Positions 61,185-64,000 of a DNA stretch of 64,000 nt are shown here, one piece after another; the stretch's first letter is position 1, and each line of letters begins with the position of its first letter. Below the pieces are notes generated by a model. The model was not told the DNA's origin. It did not search any database and saw only the letters and a program-made list of their open reading frames with translations. The translations under genes and the position numbers were made by a program. The stretch is from Novosphingobium sp. MW5 (GTDB lineage: Bacteria; Pseudomonadota; Alphaproteobacteria; Sphingomonadales; Sphingomonadaceae): positions 1,550,001 through 1,614,000 of the forward strand of contig JAPCWB010000001.1 in assembly GCA_025938935.1 (NCBI GenBank), read 5' to 3'.

Positions 61185-62753
61185 ATGTCGGTTGATCTCA
61201 TTCGGTTCTTGATTTTCGCGGGCGTCCTGCTGGCGCTGGTTCTGATCGCGACAACCAGCAAGACCTTCCGCCCATATATCCGCAGGGCCCCGCTGGTCGC
61301 CTTCCTGCTCGGGATTTCCAGCGGATTTCCGCTGACCCTGCTGATCGCGACGATGACCTTCTGGCTCGCCAAGGTGGGTATCGATACGGCGACCATCGGC
61401 TTCGCGGTAGCGCTGGGCATTCCCTATACGATCAAATTCCTGTGGGCCCCGCTGGTGGACAAGCTGCCGCTGCCGTTCCTGACGAAAACCTTCGGCCAGC
61501 GCCGCGGCTGGCTGTTCCTGATCCAGGGCCTGTTGTTCGTCTCGGTCTGGCAACTGGGCGCGAGCAATCCGCAGCCCGGCAACATAGGTCTTTTCGCGGT
61601 CTGGGCGCTGATCACGGCGTTCCTTTCGGCCACGCAGGACATCGTCATCGACGCCTACCGCATTGAAATCCTCGACGAGGAAGAGTTCGCCCACGGAACG
61701 GCGACCAACCAGTTCGGCTATCGCACCGGCAACCTTATCGCGGGTGCGGGCACCATCTATTTCGCCTCGGCCGAAGGGCTGGGGCTGGGCTGGGCGACGG
61801 CCTATGGCCTCACCGCCTTCTGCATCGTTCCCGCCATCATCGGTGCGCTGTGGATCGGCCCCGGACGGTTCATTGATCGCTATTCGCACGCAAGCGGGAT
61901 GAAGGCAGGCCAGTTCCTGACCGAGGCCGTGATCAACCCGTTCCGCGAATTTCTCGGCCGCCACGGGGCCTTCCTGATTCTTGCCTTCGTGCTGGTCTAC
62001 AAGGTGGGCGATGCCATGGGGCAGGCGATGCTCAGCCCGATGATCGTCGATCTGGGATTTGCCGACCTAGACTACATTTCCGCCAACAAGCTGTGGGGCT
62101 TTGCGGCGCTGATCATTGGCTCGGCGCTGGGCGCGCCCTTCATCCTCTGGCTCGGCATGGGCCGGGCGCTGCTGATTTCCGGCCTGATGATGATGCTGTC
62201 GAACGTGATGTTCATGGCTCTGGCGGTTTCGGGCAACAATTACTGGATGCTGGTAGCGGCAATCGGAACGGAGAACCTGACCAGCGGCATTGGTTTGACT
62301 GTGTTCACCACCTACCTCTCCGGCCTCTCGTCGATCGCCTATACGGCGACGCAGTTTGCCTTGCTGTCCTCTTTCGCAGGGGTGGGGCGGACCTTCATGG
62401 CGGGGCCAGCGGGCATCATTGCCGACAAGGTGGGCTGGGTCTGGTTCTGGGGCTTTACCGTCGTCGCGGCTATCCCGGGCATGCTTCTGCTCTGGGTGCT
62501 GTGGAGCAAGGGCTACGTGGTGCAGGGCATTCGCCAGACCGAGGGCGTGGATGAGCGCCAGCTCAAGCAGCCCATCGGCCCGGTCCGTGTGTTCGGCTTC
62601 CTGCTGGTGACCGTTGGCCTTGTCGGCGTGCTGCTGTCACAGCCGCTCAAATGGGCCAATTCGACTGCGCTGATGTTCCTTGCCGTTCTGCTGCTGGGCG
62701 GCGTGGTCGCCTGGCTCGGTAAGGCCAAGGTTAGTCAGGTATCTCAAGGTTGA
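61185..62753 (+). CDS. ampG: AmpG-family muropeptide MFS transporter
   Basis: The 522-residue protein has about 13-14 membrane helices. The AmpG signature lies in helix 4-5 (FLSATQDIVIDAYRIEIL), with LGIPYTIKFLWAPLVDKLPLPF before it and QFALLSSFAGVGRTFMAGPAG later. AmpG imports GlcNAc-1,6-anhydroMurNAc-peptides for cell wall recycling, the products of MltA and Slt, both in this window. Its 3' end overlaps the 3' end of folC by 23 bp on the opposite strand. Confidence 0.9.
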   Translation: MSVDLIRFLIFAGVLLALVLIATTSKTFRPYIRRAPLVAFLLGISSGFPLTLLIATMTFWLAKVGIDTATIGFAVALGIPYTIKFLWAPLVDKLPLPFLTKTFGQRRGWLFLIQGLLFVSVWQLGASNPQPGNIGLFAVWALITAFLSATQDIVIDAYRIEILDEEEFAHGTATNQFGYRTGNLIAGAGTIYFASAEGLGLGWATAYGLTAFCIVPAIIGALWIGPGRFIDRYSHASGMKAGQFLTEAVINPFREFLGRHGAFLILAFVLVYKVGDAMGQAMLSPMIVDLGFADLDYISANKLWGFAALIIGSALGAPFILWLGMGRALLISGLMMMLSNVMFMALAVSGNNYWMLVAAIGTENLTSGIGLTVFTTYLSGLSSIAYTATQFALLSSFAGVGRTFMAGPAGIIADKVGWVWFWGFTVVAAIPGMLLLWVLWSKGYVVQGIRQTEGVDERQLKQPIGPVRVFGFLLVTVGLVGVLLSQPLKWANSTALMFLAVLLLGGVVAWLGKAKVSQVSQG

Positions 62754-64000
62754 GCCGCAAGACCTCACCCGCAAGGTAAAGCGATCCGGCGATCAGGACA
62801 TCGCCCTGCTGGGGCAGGGCAGCCAGTGCTTCCGACACGTTCGCGAACGAACGGACCGGCAGGTCGCTATGGGCGGCAAAATGCTCCGGCGGGTGGGCAT
62901 CATGCCCCGGTGCGGGGACGACCGAGAGTGACAGCAGCTTCCCCCGCAGCGGCGCGACGATGGCTGCCGGGTCCTTGTTCGCCAGCATTCCGATGATCAG
63001 GTGAAACGGTTCGGCATCAGCGAAATGGCGGGCAATGGCGAGGCCCGCGTCGACATTGTGCCCGCCGTCGAGCCAGACATCTCGCCCCGGCACCAGCGCC
63101 GTCAGCGGCCCCTGGCCCAGCAGTTGCAGCCGCGCGGGCCAGCGGGCGGCGCGGATACCGGCATCGATTGCTTCCTCGCTCACCGCCACCCGGTCCTGAT
63201 GCCGCAGCATGGCGACGGCGAGTGCCGCATTGTCCGCCTGATGCGCGCCGGGCAAGGCGGGGAGCGGCAGGATCAAGTCGCCCGCCGCATCGCGGTATTG
63301 GATGCCTTCATCCCCTACCTTCGCCCGCCAGTGCGCGTCGCGCATGGCCAGCCGCGCGCCGGCCAGTTCGGCCCGGTGGGCGATCTCGCGCGACACTTCA
63401 GGCGCATAAGCCTGCGTCACCAGCGGCACGCCCCGGCGGGCGATCCCGGCTTTTTCGAAGGCGATGCGGCACATCGGATCGGTGGGAACACCTTCTTCGG
63501 GTGCCAGCAGAAACGCTTCGTGATCAATGCCCAGGCTGGCGATCCCACAGGCAGTCTGGTCATCCAGCACATTGGTCGCATCGAAGCGCCCGCCAAGCCC
63601 CACCTCGATCACGCAGGCATCGGCGGGGTGGCGGTGAAAGGCGAGAAAAGTGGCCGCCGTCGTCACTTCGAAAAAGCTCGGCGCAAGGTCTTCGCCCGCG
63701 TCCAGTACTTCGCGCAGCAGGCCGGCGAGTTCCTCGTCGCTCACCAGCTTTCCGGCGATGCGGATGCGCTCGTTGTAGCGGACAAGGTGCGGCTTGGTGG
63801 CAGAATGCACGGTCAGGCCTTGCGCCTCGAGAATGGCGCGCAGATAAGCGCAGGTGCTGCCCTTGCCGTTGGTGCCTGCGACATGGAACACTGGCGGCAG
63901 GCGCTTGTGCGGATCACCAATGCGGGCGAGCAAGGCGTGGATCGTCTCCAGCCCAAGCCGCCCCTGCGGCAGGGTCAGCGCGGCGAGGCGGTCAAGCTGG
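62731..64000 (-). CDS. folC: Bifunctional folylpolyglutamate/dihydrofolate synthase (start beyond window)
   Basis: The reading frame enters from the right edge without a start (QLDRLAALTLPQGRLGLETI continues into LLARIGDPHKRLPPVFHVAGTNGKGST), so the first residues are missing; about 422 residues are visible. Signatures are the Mur-ligase P-loop VAGTNGKGSTCAYL, VIEVGLGGRFDATNVLD, GIDHE and DGGHNVDAG. FolC adds glutamates to folates in the cytosol and makes dihydrofolate. Convergent with ampG. Confidence 0.95.
   Translation of the reverse strand, partial: QLDRLAALTLPQGRLGLETIHALLARIGDPHKRLPPVFHVAGTNGKGSTCAYLRAILEAQGLTVHSATKPHLVRYNERIRIAGKLVSDEELAGLLREVLDAGEDLAPSFFEVTTAATFLAFHRHPADACVIEVGLGGRFDATNVLDDQTACGIASLGIDHEAFLLAPEEGVPTDPMCRIAFEKAGIARRGVPLVTQAYAPEVSREIAHRAELAGARLAMRDAHWRAKVGDEGIQYRDAAGDLILPLPALPGAHQADNAALAVAMLRHQDRVAVSEEAIDAGIRAARWPARLQLLGQGPLTALVPGRDVWLDGGHNVDAGLAIARHFADAEPFHLIIGMLANKDPAAIVAPLRGKLLSLSVVPAPGHDAHPPEHFAAHSDLPVRSFANVSEALAALPQQGDVLIAGSLYLAGEVLRLNLEIPD

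Overview
The window looks like a contiguous piece of a chromosome from an alphaproteobacterium of the order Sphingomonadales (Novosphingobium/Erythrobacter-like). The signs are high GC with strong codon bias, the gene order murJ-secB-Tim44-like-mltA-Smr, a CckA hybrid kinase and a CpdR regulator, DUF3297, DUF1761 and SapC proteins, a eukaryote-type NADP isocitrate dehydrogenase, and GTTC-N7-GTTC SOS boxes before recA. I see no prophage, insertion sequence, CRISPR array or rRNA. Genes are tightly packed on both strands; there are two tRNA-Val genes (CAC and GAC anticodons).

Layout. 0-5.6 kb: lipid II flippase MurJ (cut by the window edge), SecB, a Tim44-domain protein, MltA, an Smr protein and a serine hydrolase. 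5.7-9 kb: Pit phosphate transporter with its DUF47 partner, paired terminators, RimO. 9-17 kb: small unknowns, an NlpD-like/SurE/SerS operon, tRNA-Val, a CHAP protein, Der GTPase and a DUF418 protein. 17-21 kb: two SPOR-domain proteins flanking an orphan ParA and a small partner. 21-28 kb: Slt-type transglycosylase, DapA, SmpB, DUF2062 and CckA. 27.7-28.5 kb: an AT-richer non-conserved patch with a small Cys-rich secreted protein, a receiver-domain relic and an operator-like palindrome before a TonB-dependent receptor. 31-39 kb: RecA, an EF-G-like GTPase, a methyltransferase, a lipid kinase and AlaS. 39-45 kb: lipoproteins, a K+/H+ antiporter, a fatty acid hydroxylase and IDH. 45-52 kb: crotonase, a large membrane protein, tRNA-Val, CpdR, an N-formylglutamate amidohydrolase, SapC and a GlcD-like oxidase. 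52-64 kb: a DEAD-box helicase, a TbpB-like lipoprotein, UvrD, a protein made of nine 11-residue repeats, two MFS carriers (one AmpG), RsmD, an RluB-like synthase and FolC (cut by the window edge).

Themes. Many genes act on the envelope and peptidoglycan (MurJ, MltA, Slt, NlpD-like, CHAP, AmpG, two SPOR proteins). CckA and CpdR belong to the CtrA cell-cycle circuit. RecA, UvrD and the SOS boxes belong to DNA repair.

The most striking global signal is a set of broken reading frames, several in essential genes (der, alaS, rsmD). Four of them carry the identical surplus base: GATCTCG stands where GATTCG or GACTCG (Asp-Ser) is required. Those hexamers contain GANTC, the CcrM methylation site. I read this as systematic consensus error at methylated sites, not decay. 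Other breaks are homopolymer or CG-repeat slips. The best candidate for undescribed biology is the hendecad-repeat exported protein at 57.3-58.0 kb, followed by the ParA/SPOR module at 17-21 kb.
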